DNA from: Flavobacterium cupreum
GTDB lineage: Bacteria > Bacteroidota > Bacteroidia > Flavobacteriales > Flavobacteriaceae
Assembly: GCF_003996965.1 (NCBI RefSeq)
Contig: NZ_QWDM01000010.1
Span: 1-64,000, forward strand
Length of the DNA stretch: 64,000 bases
Direction of reading: 5' to 3'
Both the position numbers and the translations under genes were made by a program. The notes beneath the pieces were generated by a model. It was given only the letters and a program-made list of their open reading frames with translations, was not told the DNA's origin and searched no databases. This document shows, piece after piece, positions 7,192-16,647 of the stretch; position 1 is the stretch's first letter, and each line of letters opens with the position of its first letter.

Positions 7192-9786
7192 TTATTTTTT
7201 CTTTTTAAACAAACCGTTCAGTAAATCGCTTGCTTTTTTGGTAGCTTCCTGAGTGTTTTTTTCTTTCTCAGTTGCTGCCGCTTTTGTGGTATCTTTTGCT
7301 TTAGTGTTTTTGTTAATTAAATCCGTAAGGGCAGAAGCACCTTTTTGAGTTAATTTCTGTTTTTGCTGATTCACTAACTGCGTTGTTAAACTGCTAACGG
7401 CACTTTTCATATCCGTTGAAATTTTCGGATTGGAAAAATTACCCGTAATCATTGCGTTGACCGGAATGTTGTCCAGTTTTGCAGCATCTGCAGGAGACAT
7501 TTTGGCAATTAATGCATTGGCCTCAGTTCCTAAATATTTAGCCGGAACATCTAATTTTAAGTTGTAATTCATCGTTTGGTCAAAACCATGTGTTCCGCCC
7601 ACTGTAATTTTAATGTCCTGGTATTTGATGTCAAATGGTTTTACATTTACTTTTCCGTTATCAAAAGTCAATGCCATTTTCAAATCATTTAAGTTCAGTT
7701 TGCTGGCATCAAGGAATTTAATATTGGAAGTCAACGAATTCAATACAGTCGAATTCTTACTGTTTAAAGTAGTCGAAAGCAACTGTCCGAGTAAATCTCC
7801 CGAAAGTGATTTTAAATCCGGAGTTAATTCTTTGGCATCTAAATTTCCGTTCAGTTTGATAGTCGAATTCAATTTACCGTTGATGATTCCCGCCAACGGT
7901 GCAATTTTTTTCATCATATCCAGCTGTGTAAAAGTCTGCGCGATATCTACCTGATTGAAGCCTAAATTCATGTTAAAGGTGGGCACTTTTTCTTTTGTGG
8001 AAACCGTTCCTGTTAACCCAATGGATCCTCCGAAAATAGAAGTTTTAAAGTTCTCTAAAGTTGCTTTTTCATCTTTAACAATTAATTTTCCGGAGACATC
8101 TTTTAGTTTTAAATTATCATACAAAACAGTGGTTGCCTTTGCATTGATGGTACAATTCAAAAATGCCGGAATCTTCATTGCTTCCGATGGTTTTGCCGCT
8201 GTTTTAGTCGTAGCAGGTTCGCCTGAAGTCATAAAATCATCAACCGCCAGTTGGTTCGAGCTCATGTTGAAGTTTCCTTTAAGTTCCTGTTTTTTGAACA
8301 TGAAACCGTAGAAATTCTCCAGAACACCATTAATGCTGATATCACTTTTTCCAGTGGTAGCATCAAATCGTTTCAGGTTGATTGTGCTTGGGTCAAATTG
8401 CACCAAAGCCGTGCTGATGTTCATTGATTTGTTGTTTTCATCCGTGTATTTAAACCCTGACAAACTCATCGTTCCGGCATTCTTAATGTTTTCATACTGG
8501 CTTTTTTCCACAGAAGCCATGTCAAAATTTGTTGTCACATCGGCTTTCAGGATACCGGCCAAAGGCTTGTCAAGTTTGATCGGGTACGCTTTGGAAAGAT
8601 TAGCCAGATTGATTGTTCCTTTTAAGGCGGCGTCTACAATTGGATTTACGGTGATGTTTTTCACATTCGCCTTTGCGCTGAAAACATCCTGATCAATTCT
8701 GAAAGAGAGTTTGTCTAAATTAACGTAGGTGTCATTCAGAATACCGGTTTCATTTATGATTTTAGTGTCAATTACAATATTCTGAACAGACTTAGGCAGG
8801 TTCGGATATTGAAAAGAAGCATTGTTGGAGGCAATGGCAATGTTGAATTTCGGTACAGTAGTATCGGTTAATTCTCCCTTTGCAAAACCTGTTACGGTAA
8901 AATCACCTGTAGTTTTTACACCGTCTAAACCTGAAGCATAAGCAGAAGGAATTAATCCCAGGAAATTGGTAAAGGACGAAGTTGGTGTTTTAAATTTCAA
9001 ATCATAAATCTGTCCTTTTTCAACCATCTGAATAAATCCGTCAAATTCTAAGGGTAACTGGTTGATTAAGGCTTTGTTTTCTTTAAAAGTATATTTGTTT
9101 TTTTCCAGATCAATTCCCAGGACAGCATCTAAAGTCAGGGATATATTTTTCATGTAATTGATCTTGTCCATATCCAAAGAAACTTTAGCCGTAGATTTGG
9201 TCGTTAAATCAAGTTTTGAATTGGTAAAATCCCCGGTTCCTTCGTGATTTAAACTGTCAATAACCATTCTGATTTTAGAACCCTGATCGATATATCTGAA
9301 AGTGAAATTCTCAATTTTATAATTTTGAATTTTTAAAGCAAGCGGTTTGCTGGCTTCTTCTTTTTCTGTTTTTTCTTTGTCCTTCAGTGCAATGTCAAAG
9401 TTTCCTACGCCATCTTTATTAAAAATAATATTGATCAGACCATTTTCAGAGCTTATTCCCTGAATGTTCAGTGGTTCGTCTTTTCCTTTAAAAAGTTCTT
9501 TGATACTCATATTTAGGTTTAATTTACCTAACGAAACCAAAGTATCTCCTTCAAAAGGCGCTTTGTTGATAATGACTAATTTGTCAATACCCACCGTAGC
9601 ATTTGGAAAGTCTTTAAACAAACTTAAATCGGCATCTGCAAAACTCACTTTAGCATCTACACTTTCGTTAATAGCTTCTGAAATTTTCGCTTTTATCTGA
9701 TCCTTAAAAAAATAAGGAATGGCGAAGAGCGCGGCAATAAATACCACGAGAATAATGGCTGTGATTTTTAAAATTTTCTTTAACAT
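7192..9786 (-). CDS. AsmA-like protein (inner-membrane anchored)
   Basis: An 864-residue AsmA-family protein. These bridge-like periplasmic proteins are linked to phospholipid transport and outer-membrane assembly in other bacteria. One N-terminal membrane segment (about residues 5-27, LKITAIILVVFIAALFAIPY) is followed by the family opening IKAKISEAINESVDAKVSF. The long remainder is repetitive beta-rich sequence, ending in a Lys/Ala/Thr-rich tail (about 800-864) likely to be flexible. The C-terminal third has the AsmA_2 look (TLNSKNSTVLNSLTSN, DIKYQDIKITVGGTHGFDQ). The gene has its own promoter box (TATTTTTG on the minus strand at 9838-9845) and appears monocistronic. Lipid substrate is unknown. 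Confidence 0.88.
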   Translation of the reverse strand: MLKKILKITAIILVVFIAALFAIPYFFKDQIKAKISEAINESVDAKVSFADADLSLFKDFPNATVGIDKLVIINKAPFEGDTLVSLGKLNLNMSIKELFKGKDEPLNIQGISSENGLINIIFNKDGVGNFDIALKDKEKTEKEEASKPLALKIQNYKIENFTFRYIDQGSKIRMVIDSLNHEGTGDFTNSKLDLTTKSTAKVSLDMDKINYMKNISLTLDAVLGIDLEKNKYTFKENKALINQLPLEFDGFIQMVEKGQIYDLKFKTPTSSFTNFLGLIPSAYASGLDGVKTTGDFTVTGFAKGELTDTTVPKFNIAIASNNASFQYPNLPKSVQNIVIDTKIINETGILNDTYVNLDKLSFRIDQDVFSAKANVKNITVNPIVDAALKGTINLANLSKAYPIKLDKPLAGILKADVTTNFDMASVEKSQYENIKNAGTMSLSGFKYTDENNKSMNISTALVQFDPSTINLKRFDATTGKSDISINGVLENFYGFMFKKQELKGNFNMSSNQLAVDDFMTSGEPATTKTAAKPSEAMKIPAFLNCTINAKATTVLYDNLKLKDVSGKLIVKDEKATLENFKTSIFGGSIGLTGTVSTKEKVPTFNMNLGFNQVDIAQTFTQLDMMKKIAPLAGIINGKLNSTIKLNGNLDAKELTPDLKSLSGDLLGQLLSTTLNSKNSTVLNSLTSNIKFLDASKLNLNDLKMALTFDNGKVNVKPFDIKYQDIKITVGGTHGFDQTMNYNLKLDVPAKYLGTEANALIAKMSPADAAKLDNIPVNAMITGNFSNPKISTDMKSAVSSLTTQLVNQQKQKLTQKGASALTDLINKNTKAKDTTKAAATEKEKNTQEATKKASDLLNGLFKKKK

Positions 9787-9837
9787 AATTAATTATAGAT
9801 TTGAGGATTAAGGTTCTTAATTGGAATGCTATTCCTG

Positions 9838-9845
9838 CAAAAATA
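9838..9845 (-). promoter_or_regulatory. -7 promoter box for the AsmA-like gene
   Basis: Read on the minus strand this is TATTTTTG, matching TAnnTTTG; it gives a leader of about 45 nt. No good TTG -33 element is present. Confidence 0.5.
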
Positions 9846-9888
9846 GACTTTTATAGTGTAGTTTATTTTAAAATTAGTATAAAAAACA

Positions 9889-9928
9889 ATAGCCTGCCTT
9901 AGATCGAATTTCGATTAGGGCAAGCTAT
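9889..9928. other. Unassigned 40-nt hairpin in a 346-bp gap
   Basis: ATAGC...GCTAT and TGCC...GGCA arms enclose an ATCGA/TCGAT inner stem, giving about 13-14 pairs with one mismatch. On the minus strand it is followed by TTGTTTTTTAT, so it can act as a second terminator about 150 bp after the sppA terminator. The rest of the gap (9787-10132) is AT-rich and holds no gene that I can support. Confidence 0.5.
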
Positions 9929-10074
9929 CAAAAAAAAATAAATTAATTTTCTATGTTTTTAAAACTTTATGAAAGAGCGGCTTTTTTATTTTTTACGGGT
10001 TTTTAATTTTTGGCTAAAATAGGGGAGATTACAGGTTACGGATGTTAAGCGGGAATTAACTTTTGGTTAATTAA

Positions 10075-10114
10075 AATGAAAAATCCGCATGAGAAACGAC
10101 TCAGACGGATTTAG
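10075..10114 (-). terminator. Terminator of sppA
   Basis: AAATCCG/CGGATTT and TGAG/CTCA stems, with a T-run on the minus-strand side, start about 20 bp after the sppA stop. Confidence 0.75.
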
Positions 10115-10132
10115 TTATATGTTTTTTATTTT

Positions 10133-11890
10133 TTATTGAATGTTTAATCCGAAAGGCAGCATCGCCTGAACTCCTTTTTGTTTTTGAAATCTTTTCACCT
10201 GTTCGATAATCATGTAATTTTCTTCACCGATTTCTTCCTTGATAAAAGCCTCTTTGGATTTTGCAAAAGGTAAATTTGATAACAGATCATCAAATGACTT
10301 TTCGTATTCCGGGTAATTCTGTGTACTGTACGATTTTATTTTGGCGATTCTGGCAGCTTCTGCAATAGCATCATTCAGTCCGCCGATTTTATCTACCAGA
10401 CCAATTTTTATAGCTTCAGAACCGGACCATACTCTTCCTTGTGCAATGGCATCAACCTGGGCAAAAGTCATTTTTCGGCCTTCGGCTACATGCGTTACAA
10501 AAGTTTTATAAATATTTTCTACGCCTTCTAAGGTAAAGGCTTTGAATTTTTCGTCAATTGGTACAAAAGGACTGTAGTTGGCTGAATTTTCGTGTGTTTT
10601 TACCTGTTCGGTATTGATGCCCAGTTTATTTGCCAGCGGACTGAAATTCGGCAAAATTCCGAAAACCCCGATCGAACCTGTGATGGTATTTCTTTCTGCG
10701 AAAATGGTATTGGCATTACACGCAATATAATACCCGCCCGAAGCAGCATAATTACCCATAGAAACAACAACAGGTTTCACTTTCTTGGTGATTTCAATTT
10801 CTCTCCAGATCAGATCAGAAGTCAGTGCGCTTCCGCCCGGGCTGTCGATTCTTAAAACAATAGCCTTTACATCTTCGTTTTTTCGTGCTTCCTGCAAAGA
10901 ACGACGCATGGCACCTTCACCAATTACAGTAACGTCACCTTCACCACTCTGAATTTCACCCTGAGCGTAAATGATGGCAATCTGATCACTTGACGTGTTT
11001 GTCAGTGCTGTGGTTATATTATTTTGAGTATAATCTAAAATTGAAATTTTATGGTACTCCTCATCGTCTGCCACTTTTAGTTTCTTTTTGATGGCGTTAT
11101 GATAAACATCCTCATAAGCAACGATATCTACCAGATGCTGTGCTTTTGCCATTTCAGGAGTTCTGGCTAACAATCCGTCTGCGATTTCGTTTAGTCTGGC
11201 TAAAGGAATATTTCGGCTTTTTGAAATATCACTTGTAATAGTGGACCAGATCGAATTTAAAAGAGCGGTGACCTGTTCTCTGTTGGCGTCACTCATTTTA
11301 TTTTCCAAAAAGGGCTCAACGGCACTTTTGTATTTTCCATGACGAATCACCTCCATGTGAATGCCCGATTTGTCCTGAAAATCTTTAAAGAACATAACTT
11401 CAGACGAAAGACCTTTGAAATCAAGATCTCCGGCAGGGTTTAAATAAACAGTATTGGCAACAGAGTTCAAATAATATTCTTTTTGCGAATACGTATTGGC
11501 GTAAGCCCACACAAATTTCCCTGACTTTTTGAATTTTTCAAGCGCGTTTCTTAAATCTTTATATTGCGCCAGTCCTAACGATGACTGATCATTTAAGATG
11601 GAGATTCCTTTAATATTACTATCCGTTTCGGAAGCTTCAATCGCATGGATCACATCGGTTAAACCAACTCCTTTCGGGTCTGAAAAAACCGTTACCAAAG
11701 GATCCTTATATTTTCCGGCATAATCATTTTTAATTTTTTTCAGGTCTAATTCGATCACAGAATCCGCTTTAACGGAAACAGTGTCGTCTCCTCCAAAAAT
11801 AGTACCGATAAGAATTACTCCGAAAAAGAATAACATAATGAATACAAAAATACCAATCACTGTGGCAACTACATTTCCTAGAAATTTCAT
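10133..11890 (-). CDS. sppA: Signal peptide peptidase SppA (67K long form)
   Basis: A 585-residue membrane-anchored serine protease that degrades cleaved signal peptides. One N-terminal membrane segment (about 7-29) is followed by two tandem S49 peptidase domains, the long form seen in E. coli. The catalytic lysine is Lys188 in GKYKSAVEPF in the first domain. The nucleophile is Ser384 in NYAASGGYYIA in the second domain, preceded by RIDSPGGSAL. Both halves of the dyad are therefore present. The minus-strand box TATATTTG at 11934-11941 is a plausible -7 element. The gene appears monocistronic with its own terminator. Confidence 0.95.
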   Translation of the reverse strand: MKFLGNVVATVIGIFVFIMLFFFGVILIGTIFGGDDTVSVKADSVIELDLKKIKNDYAGKYKDPLVTVFSDPKGVGLTDVIHAIEASETDSNIKGISILNDQSSLGLAQYKDLRNALEKFKKSGKFVWAYANTYSQKEYYLNSVANTVYLNPAGDLDFKGLSSEVMFFKDFQDKSGIHMEVIRHGKYKSAVEPFLENKMSDANREQVTALLNSIWSTITSDISKSRNIPLARLNEIADGLLARTPEMAKAQHLVDIVAYEDVYHNAIKKKLKVADDEEYHKISILDYTQNNITTALTNTSSDQIAIIYAQGEIQSGEGDVTVIGEGAMRRSLQEARKNEDVKAIVLRIDSPGGSALTSDLIWREIEITKKVKPVVVSMGNYAASGGYYIACNANTIFAERNTITGSIGVFGILPNFSPLANKLGINTEQVKTHENSANYSPFVPIDEKFKAFTLEGVENIYKTFVTHVAEGRKMTFAQVDAIAQGRVWSGSEAIKIGLVDKIGGLNDAIAEAARIAKIKSYSTQNYPEYEKSFDDLLSNLPFAKSKEAFIKEEIGEENYMIIEQVKRFQKQKGVQAMLPFGLNIQ

Positions 11891-12055
11891 AAATATATTT
11901 TTTTAATAAGTATTAAAAAAGGCGGGTTTGTTACAAATATAATTGAAATATCATATTTATTCTTCTGATAAACAAGTTTGTTTTTGGAATATACTGCTTT
12001 TTTAAAACCAATTTAAGCTGAAAAATACTATTTTTAGTCCATATAAAACTCCCTG

Positions 12056-13237
12056 ATGAAAAAATATCTTAGTTTCTTACTGCTCCTGTTATCCCTTACC
12101 GGATTTTCTCAGAATTTAGAATTCCTGGTGCTGGATGAAATTACAAAACAGCCCATCGAAAATGTAAGCCTCTTTTATTCCAAATTAAACGAAGGGACTT
12201 TTACGAACACAGAAGGTAAAGCAGTCCTGAAAGAGAACAAGGTAGCGCTTTTGATTTCAAATCCCGGGTATCAGGATATCATTTTAAATCCGGATCAACT
12301 GAAAAAATCAAATACTGTTTTTATGAATCCTCAGGCAGTAGAACTCGATGAAGTAATTGTAAATTCCTTTGACCTGAAAAAAGCACTGCAGTATGTTTCG
12401 GATAATTACAATAAATTATATGTTTCGACTGCATTTGAAAAAGAATGTAATTTCAAGGAAACCCTTTCCGTAGAAAATAAATTAAAAAGACTAATTCTGA
12501 CCAAAGTCAACTGGTGGGGGAAAAGTTACGAACTGAAAAAAAATTATGACGAGCTTAAATTAAGATTAGGTGCTGTTGAATATTCCAAAAACAGGGCACT
12601 CGATATTTTAGTAGACTCGCCGGAAGAAAATTTGCCTTCAGGTACAGGTTTTATAGAAACTAAGTCTTTAATATCGGTGCTGTATTTAAATGTATTTATT
12701 AAAAATTTCCTGGTCTCTTTAAATCAGTTCAATAGCAATGTTGAAAAGTCTTCTGCAAATGAAATCATAGTTTCTTTTGAAACAGAATGGGTAAAGAATA
12801 AAGATGTTGAAAGCCGTTCAGTCGGTAAAATTGTGTTTGATAAGCAGTCAAAAGCTATTGTTGAATTTGTGAATGAAATTGAATTCAAAAACAGGATTGT
12901 TAAAAAAACAACAAGCATTACCAAAAAAGAATACTCCTATGAAACACTGAAGAATAGCACAAAACATGATTTTTATAAAAACAATGACAATCTCTGGAGC
13001 TTGAAAAGTTTTTTTGTTACGGCAGATCTTTATATTGATTATGATAAAAAAAGATACTTTACCTCTTTTGAAAACTCGATCTATGTATTAAAGGAATCCC
13101 GCGTCAATAAAGTTAATAATGAAGGGCTCATAAATCTGGAAAAGCCAATCTATCAGAGTCTTCCTTCCAATACAATTGCCGGTAATAATTCTATCCTGTT
13201 AACAGAAAAGGAAAAAGAATTTATAGACAAGAATTAA
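12056..13237 (+). CDS. Secreted carboxypeptidase-regulatory-like domain protein
   Basis: A 393-residue protein with a clear signal peptide (MKKYLSFLLLLLSLTGFSQ). Residues about 20-105 form a carboxypeptidase-D regulatory-like beta-sandwich (LEFLVLDEITKQPIENVSLFYSK, then ELDEVIV), the domain that opens many SusC/TonB-dependent proteins. The remaining 290 residues are not a TonB barrel and I do not recognise them. It is likely periplasmic or at the outer membrane. Many Bacteroidota carry such free-standing proteins, and their role is undefined. It precedes folK by 76 bp on the same strand but with no sign of coupling. Confidence 0.75.
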   Translation: MKKYLSFLLLLLSLTGFSQNLEFLVLDEITKQPIENVSLFYSKLNEGTFTNTEGKAVLKENKVALLISNPGYQDIILNPDQLKKSNTVFMNPQAVELDEVIVNSFDLKKALQYVSDNYNKLYVSTAFEKECNFKETLSVENKLKRLILTKVNWWGKSYELKKNYDELKLRLGAVEYSKNRALDILVDSPEENLPSGTGFIETKSLISVLYLNVFIKNFLVSLNQFNSNVEKSSANEIIVSFETEWVKNKDVESRSVGKIVFDKQSKAIVEFVNEIEFKNRIVKKTTSITKKEYSYETLKNSTKHDFYKNNDNLWSLKSFFVTADLYIDYDKKRYFTSFENSIYVLKESRVNKVNNEGLINLEKPIYQSLPSNTIAGNNSILLTEKEKEFIDKN

Positions 13238-13313
13238 TTTATCTTAGTTGGGAAGAGATCCGGTGAAATAATGTAATTAATTCTAAAATAGTTTTAGTTA
13301 ATTTGCATTTATT

Positions 13314-14447
13314 ATGAAATCACAGCATCAGGTCGTATTAGCAATAGGCAGTAATCAGGGAAATCGGTTAGCAAACATCGAAAGTTGTATACAACTTATA
13401 CATCAGGAAGTGGGAACTGTAATTAAGGTTTCAAAGCTTTACGAAACGCCTGCCTGGGGTTTTGAAAGTGATGCATTTTATAACTGTGCGCTTCTTATAC
13501 ACACCAGTTCTTCAGCGCAAAAAATCCTTACTCAGGTTTTAAAAATCGAAAAACAATTAGGACGAATCCGCCTCAATCAGGAAGGCTATCAATCCCGTCT
13601 CATTGATGTTGATCTGATTGTTTTTGATCATGAAGTCATTAAATCGGAGAAACTTGAAGTGCCGCATCCCTTAATGCAGAACAGAAAATTTGTATTATTG
13701 CCGATGCAGGATTTAAAATTAGACTGGAAACATCCTGTACTTCAAAAAACAATAGCCGAGCTACTGGCAATTACACCCGATGATAGTCTTTGTACGGTTG
13801 TGCAGGATTTGAAAAATCCGTTGCAGGACATTCCGCTCGAGAAGTTCAATTATATCGCCTTTGAAGGGAATATAGGCGCCGGGAAAACGACCCTGGCACA
13901 TAAAATTGCAGAAGATTTTAATGCGAAAACCGTTTTGGAACGCTTTGCAGACAATCCGTTTTTACCTAAATTCTATAAAGATCAGAACCGGTATGCCTTT
14001 CCGCTGGAAATGTCTTTTCTGGCCGACAGATACCAGCAATTATCAGACGATTTAGCGCAGTTTGATTTGTTTAAAGATTTTATAGTCGCCGATTATCATA
14101 TTTTCAAATCATTGATCTTTGCCAAAATCACCCTGGCCGAAGATGAATATCGTTTGTACAGAAACCTGTTTGATATTATTTATAAAGAAATGCAAAAGCC
14201 TGATTTGTATGTTTATTTATATCAAAATACAACAAGATTGTTAGAGAACATTAAACGACGCGGCCGTGCTTACGAACAGAATATTGAAGCAGAATATTTA
14301 GATAAAATCAATGTTGGGTATCTGGATTACATCAAATCACAAACCGATCTCAATGTTTTGATTATTGACGTTTCTGACCGTGATTTTGTCAAAAAACATG
14401 AAGATTATCTTTTCATACTGGATGAAATTAAAAAGAAAATGGCGTAA
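13314..14447 (+). CDS. folK: Fusion: HPPK (FolK) plus deoxynucleoside kinase
   Basis: A 377-residue bifunctional protein. Residues 1 to about 160 are 6-hydroxymethyl-7,8-dihydropterin pyrophosphokinase, the folate pathway step that transfers pyrophosphate from ATP. Family motifs visible are IGSNQGNR (11-18), YETPAWGF, the SRLIDVDLIVFD block (94-105) and PHPLMQNRKFVLLPM. Residues about 178-377 are a deoxynucleoside kinase of the dCK/dGK type, with P-loop EGNIGAGKTT (184-193), the ERFADNPFL acidic motif and a KRRGRAYEQ lid. The join is seamless, with no internal stop or frameshift. The same fusion is common in Bacteroidota. Its nucleoside specificity cannot be told by eye. Confidence 0.93.
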   Translation: MKSQHQVVLAIGSNQGNRLANIESCIQLIHQEVGTVIKVSKLYETPAWGFESDAFYNCALLIHTSSSAQKILTQVLKIEKQLGRIRLNQEGYQSRLIDVDLIVFDHEVIKSEKLEVPHPLMQNRKFVLLPMQDLKLDWKHPVLQKTIAELLAITPDDSLCTVVQDLKNPLQDIPLEKFNYIAFEGNIGAGKTTLAHKIAEDFNAKTVLERFADNPFLPKFYKDQNRYAFPLEMSFLADRYQQLSDDLAQFDLFKDFIVADYHIFKSLIFAKITLAEDEYRLYRNLFDIIYKEMQKPDLYVYLYQNTTRLLENIKRRGRAYEQNIEAEYLDKINVGYLDYIKSQTDLNVLIIDVSDRDFVKKHEDYLFILDEIKKKMA

Positions 14448-14454
14448 TTGATTT

Positions 14455-16605
14455 TTATCTTTTCAATGTAAAATGACCTCTAATAACAGGTTTCGTATTG
14501 TCTATTTTTAAGGCATACCAATAATCGGAAGCAGGAAGCGGAATGCTGTTGAAATTTCCATCCCAGCTCATTTTCGAGGCGTTTAATTCGGTCAGGAGCT
14601 TTCCGTACCGGTCAAAAATGGTCACTTTCGCCTGAGGATAGTTTTCTATTCCGTTTACTTCCCAGACATCATTAAAAGTATCATTATTTGGAGTGAAAAA
14701 AGCGGGAAAAACCAGAATAATAAAATCTTGTGTAGTTCCCTCGCAGCCGTTTTTCTCTTTGATATAAGCCCTTTGTAGACCCGCAGGGATATCATAAAAA
14801 GTATTGGAATCCTGAAAATTAAACCCGTCAACAGAATATTCATAATACTCTTCTTCTCTGGTCAGATAAATAGTAGCAGTAGTTCCGTTTGTCTCTATAC
14901 GGTCAATTTTTGGGATCAGGTGTTCCTGTACTGTTATTGTCTTTGTACTTGGGCAGCTTTGAGGGGCTGGACTCTTCACTTCAACCGTGTAAGTTCCGCC
15001 TGTAGTTGCTTTGATGGTCTGGGTTGTGGCGCCGGTAGACCATGCATAGTCCATTCCGGCAATTCCTGCATCCAGAACGACCTCGCGACCCTGGCACAAC
15101 GGAATATCTTTCTCATCTGTAACCGCAGGAGGGGTGTAAATAACAATGTCAACAGGAATACGCGTACTATTTATACAGCCGTTGTTTGAAGCTTCAGCAT
15201 AATACGTAGTGTTTGCTGTAATAGCGGGTGTGGAAAAGGTATTGCCTGTCCCTATACTGGAGTTTGCAGTAGCAGTTGTAAACCAGCTTATGGTACCAAT
15301 ATTAGAGCTGGCTTGTAAAGTGACACTCCCAGGCCCACATCTGGCTACAATTGGATCAGTAGTGGTTGGGATATCCGGAGTCGGGTTAACGGTAACCGTA
15401 ACGGCTTTTCTTTTGGTTTCGCAACCCGGATCAGCATAATAAGTTTTCGTTGTATTTAGGATTGGAGTCGTAAAACTGCTTCCGGTACCTAGTGATGTTC
15501 CGCCTGTGGGTACATCGAACCAATTAATTATTATCCCTGTTGTGGGTGCTGTAGTAATCGTAAAAGTTCCGGAATCGCAGATGGGCTGAGGGATAACAGG
15601 CTGAACTTCCGGAATAGTAATTTTGGTACTGGCCGCAATTTGTAAAGGCAGTTCCCCCGGCATTCCGCCATATTCCACCACAAATCCTTTGGGTTGATAG
15701 GGGTCACCGGAATTTAATGAGCCTGTATTTGATAAATCATTCCAGGAGCCTCTTATGCCAATTCCGGGTTGCGTTATATGGGCATAGTCTTCGTCTCCCT
15801 GATTGTTGGGTTCGCCATTATTCCAAAAAGTATACGTCATTAGGTTACCTGCCTCAGGACCGGTAACCCATTTCCAGTTGCCTTCGGTTTCGGCATCGCT
15901 GCCGCCAATCCAGCCTGTTCCCGAGGCCTGCTCTCCAATTAATTGCGCCTCGTCAGCAGATAAAATAGTGGCTAAATATCCTTTAAGGCCATAATAAGTA
16001 CTGGCTTCAGCGGCTGTTTTTGCAGCAGTCCAGGTAATACCAATACTGGGAATAAATAAATAATAATGTTGTGTCGAAGGGAGGTAATTGGCTTGCCCTA
16101 TGGTAATCGAAAAAGTTCGGGTTCCGGAAGCTGTCGCTGATGAATTTGAAAAAACAACATCTCTTACAGCGGCTTCAAGCTCCGAATATAAAACGTCAGC
16201 TCCGGTCGGACTTGATAATTTTAATTTTCCTGCAGTAGCATCCCAGCTTGTTATAATGGACGGATGAGATGCCGGATTTGAAAGTTCAAGTTGGTCTAAA
16301 CCACTGGAATATCCGGAAGAAATCTGAATATAAAGCGCTTGAGTTCCTGTTTCAGCAGCATCGTGACTTATCGTTATGCTGGTAACAATGTTTAACGTGG
16401 TTTGCGGACAGTAGATCTGATTTCCTGATGCAACAAGAACTGGCGGGTCAATGGCCGCCAACTTTTTTTTTGCAGATTTTACAGTGTCATTTGCGGCATG
16501 TGCGACATTTTTGTTAAAAACAGTGGCTTTTTCATGGGCTTGCACGGAATAAAAACTTAAAATAAAAAATATTATATATATTGTTGCAAAATTGATACTT
16601 TTCAT
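14455..16605 (-). CDS. T9SS type B cargo protein with C-type lectin and Ig-like domains
   Basis: A 716-residue secreted protein with an N-terminal signal peptide (residues 1-23, ending VQA). About residues 175-310 form a C-type lectin domain: TWTAAKTAAEASTYYGLKGYLATI, GWIGGSDAETEGNWKWV, FWNNGEPNNQGDEDYAHI and GSWNDLS. It has the EPN and WND calcium/sugar motifs of mannose-type lectins. Two or three Ig-like/PKD-like beta repeats follow (about 340-560), with paired cysteines and TTKTYYAD or NTTYYAEAS signatures. The last 80 residues are a gliding-motility-associated type B T9SS sorting domain (FFTPNNDTFNDVW, IFDRYGKLL, WDGNFNS, YWYALKI, GHFTLKR). It should be exported by T9SS to the cell surface, where it may bind glycans. 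Confidence 0.92.
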   Translation of the reverse strand: MKSINFATIYIIFFILSFYSVQAHEKATVFNKNVAHAANDTVKSAKKKLAAIDPPVLVASGNQIYCPQTTLNIVTSITISHDAAETGTQALYIQISSGYSSGLDQLELSNPASHPSIITSWDATAGKLKLSSPTGADVLYSELEAAVRDVVFSNSSATASGTRTFSITIGQANYLPSTQHYYLFIPSIGITWTAAKTAAEASTYYGLKGYLATILSADEAQLIGEQASGTGWIGGSDAETEGNWKWVTGPEAGNLMTYTFWNNGEPNNQGDEDYAHITQPGIGIRGSWNDLSNTGSLNSGDPYQPKGFVVEYGGMPGELPLQIAASTKITIPEVQPVIPQPICDSGTFTITTAPTTGIIINWFDVPTGGTSLGTGSSFTTPILNTTKTYYADPGCETKRKAVTVTVNPTPDIPTTTDPIVARCGPGSVTLQASSNIGTISWFTTATANSSIGTGNTFSTPAITANTTYYAEASNNGCINSTRIPVDIVIYTPPAVTDEKDIPLCQGREVVLDAGIAGMDYAWSTGATTQTIKATTGGTYTVEVKSPAPQSCPSTKTITVQEHLIPKIDRIETNGTTATIYLTREEEYYEYSVDGFNFQDSNTFYDIPAGLQRAYIKEKNGCEGTTQDFIILVFPAFFTPNNDTFNDVWEVNGIENYPQAKVTIFDRYGKLLTELNASKMSWDGNFNSIPLPASDYWYALKIDNTKPVIRGHFTLKR

Positions 16606-16647
16606 TTTATAAAAGTATCAATTTTATAACGATAAAAAAATATATTT

